Source: an uncultured Clostridia bacterium | Lineage (GTDB): Bacteria > Bacillota > Clostridia > Oscillospirales > Acutalibacteraceae | Assembly: GCA_944376655.1 (NCBI GenBank) | Contig: CALWDJ010000012.1 | Location: 1-61,241, forward strand | DNA length: 61,241 nt | Direction of reading: 5' to 3' | Shown: positions 9,105-17,654 of the stretch, in pieces | How positions within the stretch are numbered: the stretch's first letter is position 1 | Layout of the letters: each line of letters opens with the position of its first letter | Notes under the pieces: model-generated | Told to the model about the DNA's origin: nothing | Database searches by the model: none | What the model saw: only the letters and a program-made list of their open reading frames with translations | Translations under genes and position numbers: made by a program

Positions 9105-9787
9105 AACCACCCGTCAAACGGGTGGTTTGCACAAGGGCTAAAAGCCCATAATGCCGACCCGCGTCTCAAGGCGCGGGCTTTCTCTTTGTTCAAGCCTTAG
9201 AGTCTTTGCCTCTTTGGCTACCCCTAAAGGGGTTAACTAAATGGGTCTGCGTATTCTTTTACGCTTAACTTGTCTAAAGTAATATCTGCTTTCTCTTGGT
9301 CTTGTATATATTTCTTTATTGTGCTCTCATTTAAGCCTACCGTTGAAACATAATATCCTTCTGCCCAAAAGTGTCGGTTGCCAAATTTATACTTTAAATT
9401 TGCGTGTTTGTCGAACATCATCAGCGCACTTTTTCCTTTCAAGTATCCCATGAAACTTGCTACGCTCGTTTTAGGCGGTATGCTTATCAAAAGATGTACA
9501 TGGTCTGGCATCATATGTCCTTCTATTATTTCCACGCCTTTGTATTTGCAGAGTGTTCTAATTATTTCTTGCAAATCTTTTCGGTATTGATTATATATTA
9601 TTTTTCTTCGGTATTTTGGAACAATTACTATATGATACTTGCATAACCATTTTGTATGTGATAAACTATTTGTGCTCTTAGCCATTAAAATTCTCCTTTC
9701 ACAGTACTCTAAGACTTGAACAACCTTATTGTACTACTTAGGGGAATTTTTTTGTATAACTTTTTACGCACACCCGCATAGCGGGTG
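9105..9787 (-). mobile_element. IS200/IS605-type insertion sequence
   Basis: One small Y1 transposase gene lies between two subterminal hairpins with related stems: AACCACCCGT with ACGGGTGGTT (9105-9127) on its 3' side, and CACCCGC with GCGGGTG (9771-9787) on its 5' side. Such elements lack terminal inverted repeats, so exact ends cannot be fixed; they lie slightly outside these coordinates. Further hairpins at about 9135-9149, 9159-9178 and 9220-9233 sit within the 3' side. Confidence 0.75.
9233..9685 (-). CDS. tnpA: IS200/IS605-family Y1 transposase TnpA
   Basis: A 150-residue single-strand transposase, full length for the family. The HUH motif is visible in GHMMPDHVHLLISIPP (about 57-72), and the catalytic tyrosine lies in the GYYVSTVG segment (about 110-117) before KKYIQDQE. 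AAAGGAG stands 8 bp before the ATG. The gene appears intact, so the element may be active. No tnpB partner is present, as in the IS200 type. Confidence 0.93.
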   Translation of the reverse strand: MAKSTNSLSHTKWLCKYHIVIVPKYRRKIIYNQYRKDLQEIIRTLCKYKGVEIIEGHMMPDHVHLLISIPPKTSVASFMGYLKGKSALMMFDKHANLKYKFGNRHFWAEGYYVSTVGLNESTIKKYIQDQEKADITLDKLSVKEYADPFS

Positions 9788-9830
9788 GTTGTTTGGTTTG
9801 CTCTTTGAGCAAACCAGCCTAAAGGCACTA

Positions 9831-9871
9831 ATACAAACAAAAATCCGTCCACTTTCGTGAACGGATTTTCG
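9831..9871. repeat. 41-bp direct repeat (tRNA terminator duplicate), copy 1
   Basis: Identical over 41 bp to 10316-10356. It contains the stem AAAATCCGT with ACGGATTTT. Copy 2 directly follows tRNA-Thr in its transcription direction, so this copy looks like a duplicate of that tRNA terminator; here it lies downstream of the small membrane protein gene. Confidence 0.8.
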
Positions 9872-9927
9872 CTTGGGTGTTTTAAACTTAATGACACGAA
9901 TGAAATGTGCCTGAAAACTGAGGATAT

Positions 9928-10122
9928 TTATTTTTTCCTTGTTAAGAACAATAAAATACCGCTGATAGCAGGTATTACCATCATAATAATAGCAGTTATA
10001 TGAGCTTTTTCTTGTTGTTCGGGCGTAGGAAACCATTCCAACGAACCTGTAAATAAATATAAAAGTCCTAACAAGAAAATTATACAAATTATAATCCATA
10101 AAATAATTCGAACTGCTTTCAT
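9928..10122 (-). CDS. Small two-helix membrane protein
   Basis: A 64-residue protein with two hydrophobic helices (about 5-26 and 40-58) joined by a polar loop (SLEWFPTPEQQEK), ending in RKK. GGCGGTGA precedes the ATG by a suitable distance. I do not recognise the family. The gene sits alone between the two copies of the 41-bp terminator repeat, so it may have arrived with, or be framed by, a duplication event. Confidence 0.6.
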   Translation of the reverse strand: MKAVRIILWIIICIIFLLGLLYLFTGSLEWFPTPEQQEKAHITAIIMMVIPAISGILLFLTRKK

Positions 10123-10211
10123 ATAATCACCGCCTTGGGTTTATTATAGCATAAAAGCAGAAATAAATCAATGCGGAGCGTTGTATATAATCCGTGGCGA
10201 AGCCACACCGA

Positions 10212-10315
10212 AATTATTCATTATTCATCAGCGTAAGCGACTTCAATATTCATTATTCATTTGAAAATCCGTTCTTTTTAATGAATAATGAATGATGAAA
10301 AATGAATAGTAAATA
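10212..10315. repeat. AT-rich interspersed palindromic repeat
   Basis: Repeated ATTATTCATTATTCAT and its complement form nested inverted repeats across about 100 bp, around a short GC-richer core (cagcgtaagcg). Just to its left GTGGCGAAGCCAC forms a small hairpin. It looks like a non-autonomous intergenic repeat; it has no coding potential. Confidence 0.55.
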
Positions 10316-10356
10316 ATACAAACAAAAATCCGTCCACTTTCGTGAACGGATTTTCG
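10316..10356 (-). terminator. tRNA-Thr terminator; 41-bp direct repeat, copy 2
   Basis: On the minus strand this is AAAATCCGT, a loop, ACGGATTTTTG and further T, 2 bp after the tRNA 3' end. It is identical to 9831-9871. Confidence 0.75.
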
Positions 10357-10358
10357 TT

Positions 10359-10434
<76 letters not shown>

Positions 10435-10453
10435 ATATTTAGGCGACTATGAT

Positions 10454-10482
10454 ATTATACGGCAGGCGGACGTTAAAGTCAA
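10454..10482 (-). promoter_or_regulatory. Promoter of tRNA-Thr
   Basis: On the minus strand: TTGACT, 17 bp, TATAAT, about 20 bp before the tRNA 5' end. Confidence 0.75.
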
Positions 10483-10511
10483 GTATTTTTTATCTTATTT
10501 TACTTTTTCCC

Positions 10512-10540
10512 TTTAAAAAATACCGGTACAATGATATAAT
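10512..10540 (+). promoter_or_regulatory. Promoter of the PPOX-family gene
   Basis: TTTAAA, 17 bp, TATAAT, 20 bp before the ATG at 10561. Confidence 0.5.
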
Positions 10541-10560
10541 AAATCAAAAGGAGTGTTTTT

Positions 10561-11031
10561 ATGAGAAGAAAGGACCGTGAACGGGACAGGAATTTTGCGC
10601 TGGATGTCATTGACAGATGCGACTACGGGGTTATTTCGCTTGTCACACCTGACGGGCATCCTTACTGTGTTCCCCTGTCGGTAGTAAGAATCGAAAACGA
10701 AATCTTTTTTCACACGGCGACCGAAGGCACAAAGCTCGACATACTGCGCGTGAACCCTTACGCCTCTCTCGCCTGTGTTACCGGAGTGCAGGTTATTCCG
10801 GGAAAATTCACAACGGCTTATGAGTCCGCCGTCGTAAGCGGTAATGTTACGGAGGTTACGGACGAAAAGCAGAAAATCGCGGCGCTGAGAGCCTTATGCC
10901 TTAAATTTACGCCCGATAATATGGACGATTTCGACAACGCCATAAGCCGGAGCCTTGCCCGTACCGGAATTTGGAAGCTGACCATAGAAAGCATAACAGG
11001 AAAATGCAAGGAAAACAAAACAAAAAAATAA
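10561..11031 (+). CDS. Pyridoxamine 5'-phosphate oxidase-family flavin-binding protein
   Basis: A 156-residue split-barrel protein of the PPOX/NimA-like group, which bind FMN or related cofactors. Typical features are DYGVISLVTPDGHPYCVPLSVV (about 20-42), IFFHTATEGTKLDILRVNP (48-67) and an ESAVVSGNVTEV strand. AAAGGAG lies 7 bp before the ATG. It forms a single-gene unit, convergent with the glycosyltransferase gene. The substrate is unknown; nitroimidazole-reductase-like proteins share this signature, but I cannot assign that activity. Confidence 0.85.
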   Translation: MRRKDRERDRNFALDVIDRCDYGVISLVTPDGHPYCVPLSVVRIENEIFFHTATEGTKLDILRVNPYASLACVTGVQVIPGKFTTAYESAVVSGNVTEVTDEKQKIAALRALCLKFTPDNMDDFDNAISRSLARTGIWKLTIESITGKCKENKTKK

Positions 11032-11068
11032 AATGCGGTTATTTGCCGCAAAACGAATTCGTATGAAT

Positions 11069-11100
11069 AAAAGGCTGAGAAATTGACTCCTCAGCCTTTT
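11069..11100. terminator. Bidirectional terminator
   Basis: An 11-bp perfect stem AAAAGGCTGAG with CTCAGCCTTTT, T-rich on the right and A-rich on the left, between the convergent PPOX and glycosyltransferase genes. Confidence 0.8.
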
Positions 11101-11112
11101 ATTCTTTTATCG

Positions 11113-12171
11113 CTATCTTCCGGCCTTGAGCCGTGCGAAAATTTTGGTGTTCCGCGACTTGACCGCCGAAATAACGCTGCCCTCAAGCATTGTAAGAGCG
11201 GCGCTGTTCCATCTGACCGGCAGAAGCATGAGCTTCATATAGCCCGAATTAGGCTTTGCCGTCCTTACCGCTTCGCGGGCGCGGCATGAAGATATCATCT
11301 TTCTGATCTCCGTCTTTTTTTCCGCCCTTTTCAGCGTACAGTTTCTGTTCGTGACATTTTCTATACAGCCTATCAGCCGCTCAATATATCTTCTCGCGAG
11401 AAATTCCCTTATTTCAGGCGAATCCGTATGCCAATAATCATAAAGCTCAAGCAGCCAGCCGTGCTCCTCCTCACGCTTTTCGTACATATCGGCACGGTAT
11501 TTCGCCGTCTCGCTCTCGGCACGCTTGCGTATGAAATGATAATATTTTTCTGAAGTGACGGTGACTCTTTCTATATCCCGCACAACACTGAGGTTGAACG
11601 GGAAATCGTCCCAGAATGTCTCGGGAAAATACAGCTTTTTTTCAATAATATAGCTCGATAAATACAGCTTGTTCCACGGCGTGTAAAGCAGGTTTTTATC
11701 AAACAGCCTGTGCGCGTTTTTTCTGAACTCACCGCTGTTTTTATAAACCGCATCGGGACAGGACTGCTCCTGAACATACTTTTCGGTATCATTATAATAT
11801 GTGTCTATATAATAGCCGGCAACCGTAAGCTGCGCGCCGTCCCGCTCTGCAAGATTATACATATCCTCAAGCATATCAGGCTCCGCCCAGTCGTCGGAAT
11901 CAAGAAAATACATATATTTTCCTCTTGCCCTGTCAATAGCAATGTTGCGTGCGCTCGGCGCTCCGCCGTTTTCTTTATGGATTACGGTGATCCGGCTGTC
12001 TTTTTCGGCGTAACTGTCGCATATTTTGCCGCTCCTGTCGGGCGAGCCGTCGTCCACGCAGAAAAACTCCCACTCCGTAAGCGTCTGCGCCTGCATGCTT
12101 TCTATCGCCCTGCCGACATAATCCTCAACGCCGTAAACCGGCATAATTATACTGATTTTTACTTCACTCAT
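11113..12171 (-). CDS. Glycosyltransferase family 2
   Basis: 352 residues from the ATG at 12171, chosen because GGAG lies 6 bp before it; the longer frame begins at a GTG without one. The GT-A domain is N-terminal: ISIIMPVYGVEDYVGRAIESM (about 6-26), VDDGSPDRSG, and the metal-binding DSDD within YFLDSDDWAEPDM near 90. The C-terminal part is helical and basic. It overlaps the glf stop by 8 bp, so the two are translationally coupled. It probably transfers galactofuranose or another sugar onto a surface polysaccharide; that is inferred from glf. Confidence 0.9.
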   Translation of the reverse strand: MSEVKISIIMPVYGVEDYVGRAIESMQAQTLTEWEFFCVDDGSPDRSGKICDSYAEKDSRITVIHKENGGAPSARNIAIDRARGKYMYFLDSDDWAEPDMLEDMYNLAERDGAQLTVAGYYIDTYYNDTEKYVQEQSCPDAVYKNSGEFRKNAHRLFDKNLLYTPWNKLYLSSYIIEKKLYFPETFWDDFPFNLSVVRDIERVTVTSEKYYHFIRKRAESETAKYRADMYEKREEEHGWLLELYDYWHTDSPEIREFLARRYIERLIGCIENVTNRNCTLKRAEKKTEIRKMISSCRAREAVRTAKPNSGYMKLMLLPVRWNSAALTMLEGSVISAVKSRNTKIFARLKAGR

Positions 12172-13276
12172 CACTCGCTCCGAACTCACTGTCCGCCAGC
12201 GCCAGCGCCGACGCTACGACCTTATCCATATCGTAATATCTGTATTCCGCCAGTCTGCCGCCGAAAAGCATATTCTCCTTTTCTGACGCAAGCTCCCTGT
12301 ACTTTTCAAACAGGCGGTTGTTTTTACCGTCGTTCACCGGATAGTAGGGCTCCATGCCCTCCTCCCAGCTTACCGGATATTCCCTTGTTATAACCGTTTT
12401 CTCACTTTTCGCCGACTCAAAATGCTTATGCTCGATTATTCTTGTATAAGGTATTTCCCTTTCGGTGTAATTTACGACCGCGACGCCCTGATAATTTTCA
12501 GTATCAAGCACTTCGGTCTCAAATTTAAGGCTCCTGTATTCCAGCTTGCCAAAGCAATAATCGAAAAGCGAGTCGATAGTTCCGGTATACAGCGTCTTCT
12601 CCGCCATACCGCTTAAATTTTCCCTGTCCGCGTTATAATCGGTATCAAGCATTATGTCGCAGCCCTCAAAAAGCCTGCTTATCATAACGTTGTACCCGCC
12701 GACAGGTATGCCCTGATAACGGTCATTGAAATAATTGTTGTCGTAAACGTATCTTACCGGAAGCCGCTTTATAATAAAGCTCGGAAGCTCCTTGCAGCTC
12801 CTGCCCCACTGCTTTTCGGTATATCCTTTTATAAGTTTTTTGTAAATATCCTCACCCACAAGGCTTATCGCCTGTTCCTCAAGATTAGCCGGTTCGCCGG
12901 TTACCGCGGCGCGCTGCCTGTCAATTATTGCCTTAGCCTCCGCCGGAGTGCGGACACCCCACATTTTATTAAACGTATTCATATTAAAAGGCATATTGTA
13001 TATCTCGCCCTTATAGCAGGCAAGAGGACAGTTGGTATATCTGTTAAACTCCGTGACATTGTTTACGAATTTCCATACCCTGCTGTCAGACGTGTGAAAA
13101 ATATGGGGGCCGTACCTGTGAACGTTTATCCCCTCGATACTGTCGCAGTAAAGATTTCCGCCTAACTGTCCCCGCTTTTCGGCAACAAGGCATTTTTTTC
13201 CGCTTTTTACCGCCCGATGAGCGAAAACAGCCGAGAAAAGTCCTCCGCCGACCAAAAGATAATCGTACTTTTTCAT
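12164..13276 (-). CDS. glf: UDP-galactopyranose mutase
   Basis: A 370-residue flavoenzyme converting UDP-galactopyranose to UDP-galactofuranose. The FAD-binding dinucleotide motif is at the N-terminus (DYLLVGGGLFSAVFA, 4-18; normally GxGxxG, here GGGLFS). Further family segments are EKRGQLGGNLYCD, VHRYGPHIFHT and GYTEKQWGR. GGAGAAGTG precedes the ATG. It is the first gene of a two-gene operon with the glycosyltransferase, pointing to galactofuranose-containing surface glycan. Confidence 0.96.
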   Translation of the reverse strand: MKKYDYLLVGGGLFSAVFAHRAVKSGKKCLVAEKRGQLGGNLYCDSIEGINVHRYGPHIFHTSDSRVWKFVNNVTEFNRYTNCPLACYKGEIYNMPFNMNTFNKMWGVRTPAEAKAIIDRQRAAVTGEPANLEEQAISLVGEDIYKKLIKGYTEKQWGRSCKELPSFIIKRLPVRYVYDNNYFNDRYQGIPVGGYNVMISRLFEGCDIMLDTDYNADRENLSGMAEKTLYTGTIDSLFDYCFGKLEYRSLKFETEVLDTENYQGVAVVNYTEREIPYTRIIEHKHFESAKSEKTVITREYPVSWEEGMEPYYPVNDGKNNRLFEKYRELASEKENMLFGGRLAEYRYYDMDKVVASALALADSEFGASDE

Positions 13277-13536
13277 ACACTTCTCCGTTCCGCCGTCTGT
13301 TCAGGCGGTTTTATTCATTTCTTTTATGTTTTTGCCATAAAACAGCCGGTCATTCATTTAATTATATCTTTGCACGGCAGCCTTGTCAACCACAAGCCTG
13401 CCTGTACGCTTTTATTCCTGTTATATTTTTTATTTAAAGCCCGCACAGTAAAAAAAATATTGAATTAAACGCCCGCAGGCTGTATAATAAGTATGCGGTA
13501 TATCGATTTTTATATATCGATATACAAATATCGCAT
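13277..13536. other. Divergent glf-rex intergenic region (part)
   Basis: Together with 13537-13595 this is a 319-bp gene-free stretch. It holds the glf promoter (13361-13389), a second possible plus-strand promoter (TTGAAT at 13460-13465, 17 bp, TATAAT at 13483-13488), and an AT-rich block with palindromic ATCGAT sites around 13501-13525. Confidence 0.6.
13361..13389 (-). promoter_or_regulatory. Promoter of glf operon
   Basis: Minus strand TTGACA (13384-13389), 17 bp, TATAAT (13361-13366): a consensus match, about 85 bp before the glf ATG. Confidence 0.8.
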
Positions 13537-13573
13537 TTCACAGGCGCGGATAGGTATGTTAAAATATTAACAA
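13537..13573 (+). promoter_or_regulatory. rex promoter with overlapping Rex operator
   Basis: TTCACA (13537-13542), 17 bp, TAAAAT (13560-13565). The palindrome ATGTTAA-AATA-TTAACAA at 13556-13573 matches the Rex consensus TTGTTAAnnnnTTAACAA at all but the first defined position, and covers the -10 box. This predicts NADH/NAD+-sensitive autorepression of rex and of adhE behind it. Confidence 0.85.
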
Positions 13574-13595
13574 ATCAAAGCAAAGGAGGATTCTG

Positions 13596-14216
13596 ATGCA
13601 GACACGGAATATTTCCAACGCCTGTCTGAACCGTCTGCCGGTATACCTGAGTTTTCTCAAAAATCTGCCGAAGGGCGAATATCCCTGCATATCGGCGACC
13701 TCAATCGCGAAGGCGCTTGATCTCGGTGAAGTTCAGGTTCGCAAGGATTTATCCGCGGCGTGCGGCTCGGGAAGACCGAAAACCGGTTACGATACCGATG
13801 TGCTTATAAGCTCACTTGAAAGCTACCTCAAATATAACCGCAAGGACAAGGTTATAATCGTAGGCGCCGGAAAGCTCGGCAAGGCACTGCTCGATTACGA
13901 CGGCTTTGAAGCCGTGGGACTAAACGTCATAGCGGCGTTTGACAATGACCCTGCCGTATACGGGCGCACCGAACACGGGATAGCTATAAAGCCTATAACG
14001 CAAATAAAGAGCTTCTGTGCCGAAAACGGTATTAAAATCGGAATAATAGCCGTTCCCGATGTTTTCGCGCAGGAGGTATGCGACCGTATGGTGGAAAGCG
14101 GAATTTCCGCTATAATGAATTTCGCTCCGGTTCATCTTCGCGCGGGCGACAATGTATGCATCAAAAACGAAAACATTGCGGCAAATCTCGCATTGATTTC
14201 AAAAAGCGTCAATTAA
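13596..14216 (+). CDS. rex: Redox-sensing transcriptional repressor Rex
   Basis: A 206-residue dimeric repressor that releases DNA when NADH/NAD+ is high. The N-terminal winged helix (about 1-80) includes SATSIAKALDLGEVQVRKDLSAACG; the Rossmann domain starts at about 85 with VIIVGAGKLGKALLDY. The length is typical. AAAGGAGG precedes the ATG by a suitable distance. adhE follows after 25 bp, with no separate promoter visible, and a Rex operator lies on the rex promoter, so rex and adhE form a self-controlled unit. Confidence 0.96.
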   Translation: MQTRNISNACLNRLPVYLSFLKNLPKGEYPCISATSIAKALDLGEVQVRKDLSAACGSGRPKTGYDTDVLISSLESYLKYNRKDKVIIVGAGKLGKALLDYDGFEAVGLNVIAAFDNDPAVYGRTEHGIAIKPITQIKSFCAENGIKIGIIAVPDVFAQEVCDRMVESGISAIMNFAPVHLRAGDNVCIKNENIAANLALISKSVN

Positions 14217-14241
14217 GTATTTTAACAAAGGAGAAAGAACG

Positions 14242-16857
14242 ATGGAAAAGATTTATCCGGTAGTAGACAGTGTGGAAACCCTTGAAAAAGCCATTGAGAG
14301 GGTCAGAAACGCACAGAAAAAGTTTGCCGAATACACACAGGAGCAGGTGGACGCCATTTTCAAGGCTGCCGCTTCCGCAGCCAACAAGGCCCGCATACCG
14401 CTCGCGAAGCTCGCGGTTGAGGAAACCGGTATGGGAATTGTTGAAGACAAGGTAATCAAAAATCACTATGCTTCAGAATACATTTACAATGCCTACAAAA
14501 ACACCAAGACCTGCGGCGTTATCGAGGAAGACACAGAATACGGCATAAAGAAAATCGCCGAGCCGATCGGTGTTATCGCGGCGGTTATCCCCACCACCAA
14601 CCCCACCTCTACCGCTATCTTCAAGACTCTTATTTCACTTAAAACCAGAAACGGTATCATCATAAGCCCCCACCCGAGAGCCAAGAAATCCACCATTGAA
14701 GCGGCTAAAATCGTGCTCGAGGCTGCTGTTGCTGCCGGCGCACCGGAGGATATCATCGCTTGGATAGACGTTCCCTCACTTGAAATGACTACCCTTGTTA
14801 TGAAAGAAGCAGATATAATCCTTGCAACCGGCGGCCCCGGAATGGTGCACTCAGCTTATTCAAGCGGAAAGCCGGCTTTGGGCGTCGGCGCGGGCAATAC
14901 ACCTGCCATCATAGACGATACCGCCGATATACTTCTTGCCGTAAACTCAATAATCCATTCTAAAACCTTTGATAACGGTATGATCTGCGCTTCAGAGCAG
15001 TCGGTCATAGTTCTTGACAAGGTTTACAAGAAGGTCAAGAAGGAGTTTGCCGACAGAGGCTGCTACTTCCTTAACCCCGAGGAGACCGAGAAGGTAAGAA
15101 AGACCATAATCATAAACGGCGCGCTCAATGCAAAAATAGTCGGTCAGAAGCCGGTGACAATCGCCGCCCTTGCCGGTGTTGAGGTTCCCGAGAAGACCAA
15201 AATCCTTATCGGTGAGGTTGAGAGCGTTGATATTTCGGAGGAATTCGCTCACGAAAAGCTCTCCCCCGTACTTGCAATGTATAAGGCTAAAGACATTGAC
15301 GATGCCTTTGATAAGGCTGAACATCTTATAGCCGACGGCGGCTACGGTCACACCTCTTCAATTTATCTCAATGCTGTAACTGAAAAGGAAAAGATAGCAA
15401 AATTCAGCGCAAGAATGAAGACCTGCCGTATCCTCGTAAACACCCCCTCTTCACAGGGCGGTATCGGCGACCTGTACAACTTCAAGCTTGCTCCCTCGCT
15501 CACACTGGGCTGCGGCTCATGGGGCGGAAATTCCGTTTCCGAGAACGTTGGAGTAAAGCATCTTATAAATATAAAGACAGTTGCCGAGAGGAGAGAAAAT
15601 ATGCTTTGGTTCAGAGCGCCTGAGAAGGTTTATATAAAGAAGGGCTGCCTGCCCGTAGCTCTTGACGAGCTTAAAAATGTTATGGGCAAGAAGAAGGCTT
15701 TCATCGTAACCGACAGCTTCCTCTTCAACAACGGCTACACAAAGCCTATCACCGACAAGCTCGATGAAATGGGTATCCAGCATGCCACATTCGCCGACGT
15801 CGCCCCCGACCCGACGCTCCAGTGCGCGATGAAGGGCACCGAGCAGTTAAGAGCTTTCGCTCCTGACGTAATCATCGCTATCGGCGGCGGTTCCGCTATG
15901 GACGCCGCGAAGATCATGTGGGTTCTCTATGAGCATCCGGAAGCTGACTTCATGGATATGGCAATGCGCTTCTGCGACATCAGAAAGAGAGTTTACACCT
16001 TCCCGAAGATGGGCGAAAAGGCTTACTTCATAGCTATACCGACCTCCGCAGGTACAGGCTCCGAGGTTACTCCGTTCGCAGTTATCACCGACGCTGACAG
16101 CGGCATCAAATATCCGCTTGCGGACTATGAGCTTATGCCGAACATGGCTATTGTTGACGCCGACCTGCATATGTCCGCTCCTAAGGGTCTTACCGCGGCT
16201 TCCGGTATTGACGCCGTAACGCACGACCTTGAAGCTCTCGCTTCAATGATGGCTACCGACTATACCGACGGTCTGGCGCTCCGCAGTCTCCAGATGATAT
16301 TCAGATATCTGCCCGACGCTTATAACAACGGTCAGAATGACCCTGTTGCCCGCGAGAAGATGGCAAACGCCGCCACAATGGCAGGTATGGCTTTTGCCAA
16401 CGCTTTCCTCGGTGTATGCCACTCAATGGCTCACAAGCTCGGCGCTTTCCACCACATTCCGCACGGTGTCGCCAACGCTCTTATGATAGACGAGGTGATC
16501 CGCTTCAACTCAGCCGAGGTTCCTGTAAAGATGGGTACATTCCCGCAGTATGACCATCCGCACACAATGGCACGCTACGCCGAAGTTGCCGACTTCTTGG
16601 GACTCAAGGGCAAGAATGATGAGGAAAAGGTTGAAAGCCTTATCGCCGCTATCGACGAGCTCAAAGAAAAGGTCGGCATAAAGAAGACCATAAGGGATTA
16701 TGTTCCGGACGAGGCGGACTTCCTTGCGCGTCTCGACGAAATGACCGAGCAGGCGTTCGATGACCAGTGCACAGGCGCCAACCCGCGCTATCCGCTGATG
16801 AGCGAAATCAAGCAGATGTATCTCAACGCTTACTACGGCAACCACGAAACCGTCTGA
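14242..16857 (+). CDS. adhE: Bifunctional acetaldehyde-CoA / alcohol dehydrogenase
   Basis: An 871-residue fusion of full family length. The N-terminal aldehyde dehydrogenase domain (about 1-440) reduces acetyl-CoA to acetaldehyde; its active-site cysteine lies in FDNGMICASEQSV near 250. The C-terminal iron-dependent alcohol dehydrogenase domain (about 455-871) makes ethanol; visible are GGGSAMDAAK, IPTSAGTGSEVTPFAV, and metal-ligand histidines in HSMAHKLGAFHHIPHG. It uses two NADH per ethanol, hence the Rex control. AAAGGAG stands 8 bp before the ATG. Three genes that follow at short spacing lead toward the hydrogenase genes. Codon use is biased toward preferred codons, fitting high expression. 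Confidence 0.97.
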   Translation: MEKIYPVVDSVETLEKAIERVRNAQKKFAEYTQEQVDAIFKAAASAANKARIPLAKLAVEETGMGIVEDKVIKNHYASEYIYNAYKNTKTCGVIEEDTEYGIKKIAEPIGVIAAVIPTTNPTSTAIFKTLISLKTRNGIIISPHPRAKKSTIEAAKIVLEAAVAAGAPEDIIAWIDVPSLEMTTLVMKEADIILATGGPGMVHSAYSSGKPALGVGAGNTPAIIDDTADILLAVNSIIHSKTFDNGMICASEQSVIVLDKVYKKVKKEFADRGCYFLNPEETEKVRKTIIINGALNAKIVGQKPVTIAALAGVEVPEKTKILIGEVESVDISEEFAHEKLSPVLAMYKAKDIDDAFDKAEHLIADGGYGHTSSIYLNAVTEKEKIAKFSARMKTCRILVNTPSSQGGIGDLYNFKLAPSLTLGCGSWGGNSVSENVGVKHLINIKTVAERRENMLWFRAPEKVYIKKGCLPVALDELKNVMGKKKAFIVTDSFLFNNGYTKPITDKLDEMGIQHATFADVAPDPTLQCAMKGTEQLRAFAPDVIIAIGGGSAMDAAKIMWVLYEHPEADFMDMAMRFCDIRKRVYTFPKMGEKAYFIAIPTSAGTGSEVTPFAVITDADSGIKYPLADYELMPNMAIVDADLHMSAPKGLTAASGIDAVTHDLEALASMMATDYTDGLALRSLQMIFRYLPDAYNNGQNDPVAREKMANAATMAGMAFANAFLGVCHSMAHKLGAFHHIPHGVANALMIDEVIRFNSAEVPVKMGTFPQYDHPHTMARYAEVADFLGLKGKNDEEKVESLIAAIDELKEKVGIKKTIRDYVPDEADFLARLDEMTEQAFDDQCTGANPRYPLMSEIKQMYLNAYYGNHETV

Positions 16858-16886
16858 TATAAAAAGAGCTTTTGGAGGTAAATAAA

Positions 16887-17636
16887 ATGAAACTTGATAA
16901 AATCATCGCAGTCAGAACCGGCAAGACAATATACAAGGACGAGGACAAGGCAGTAAAGGTCTTCGACAGCGACTATTCAAAGGCTGATATTTTGAATGAG
17001 GCTCTCAATCAGGCGCGTATAGAGGAGACCGGTCTTAATATCCCGAAAATTCTCGGCGTTACAATGGAAAACGGCAAGTGGGCCATTGTCAGCGAATACA
17101 TCAAGGGCAAGACCATGGCGCAGCTCATGGAGGAAAACCCCGACAAGTTTGACGAGTACCTCGAGCAGTTTGTCGATATTCAGATGAGCATACACGAGAA
17201 AAAGGCTCCCCTGCTCACAAAGCTCAAGGACAAGATGAACCGCAAGATAAGCCAGGCCGACATTGACGCTACCACACGCTATGAGCTTCACACCCGTCTT
17301 GAGGGTATGCCCAAGCACAACAAGGTATGCCACGGCGACTTCAACCCCTCAAATATCATCATAACCGACGAAGGCGTACCCTACATTCTCGACTGGTCGC
17401 ACGCCACTCAGGGAAATGCCTCCGCGGACGTTGCGAGAACCTATCTTCTCTTCTGGCTTGACGGCAACATTGAAGGCGCCAAGAAATATATGGAGCTCTT
17501 CTGCAAGAAGAGCGATACTGCAAGACAGTACATTGAAAAATGGCTTCCCATCGTAGCCGCGTCACAGTCGGTAAAGGGCAACGCCAAGGAGAGAGAATTC
17601 CTGCTTTCATGGGTTGACGTTGTAGATTACGAATAA
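16887..17636 (+). CDS. APH-family phosphotransferase (kinase-like)
   Basis: 249 residues from the ATG at 16887, preceded by GGAGG. A protein-kinase-like fold of the aminoglycoside/choline kinase family: catalytic loop CHGDFNPSNIII (148-159; H149, D151, N156) and metal-binding aspartate D169 in ILDWSHA, both intact. N-terminal lobe: VKVFDSDYSK and WAIVSEYIKGKTMAQL, the hinge. It lies between adhE and a [2Fe-2S] protein in a redox cluster, not near resistance genes, so drug phosphorylation is improbable. A protein- or metabolite-kinase role opposite the SpoIIE-type phosphatase three genes downstream is possible; inference only. Confidence 0.85.
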   Translation: MKLDKIIAVRTGKTIYKDEDKAVKVFDSDYSKADILNEALNQARIEETGLNIPKILGVTMENGKWAIVSEYIKGKTMAQLMEENPDKFDEYLEQFVDIQMSIHEKKAPLLTKLKDKMNRKISQADIDATTRYELHTRLEGMPKHNKVCHGDFNPSNIIITDEGVPYILDWSHATQGNASADVARTYLLFWLDGNIEGAKKYMELFCKKSDTARQYIEKWLPIVAASQSVKGNAKEREFLLSWVDVVDYE

Positions 17637-17654
17637 TTTTCCGGAGGTAAGAAA

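Noticed and set aside
9764-10099. A 111-residue minus-strand frame overlapping the small membrane protein
   Set aside because: It shares sequence with the better-supported frame at 9928-10122, crosses the 41-bp repeat and the IS end, and has no ribosome binding site.
13501-13525. ATCGAT palindromes upstream of rex as further copies of the glycan-island operator
   Set aside because: They lack the AT-flanked 13-bp core plus ATATAAT arrangement shared by the two island sites; similarity is limited to AT-rich ATCGAT.
16887-17636. APH-family gene as an aminoglycoside-resistance determinant
   Set aside because: It sits inside a redox operon with core codon usage; the APH fold alone does not indicate drug resistance.
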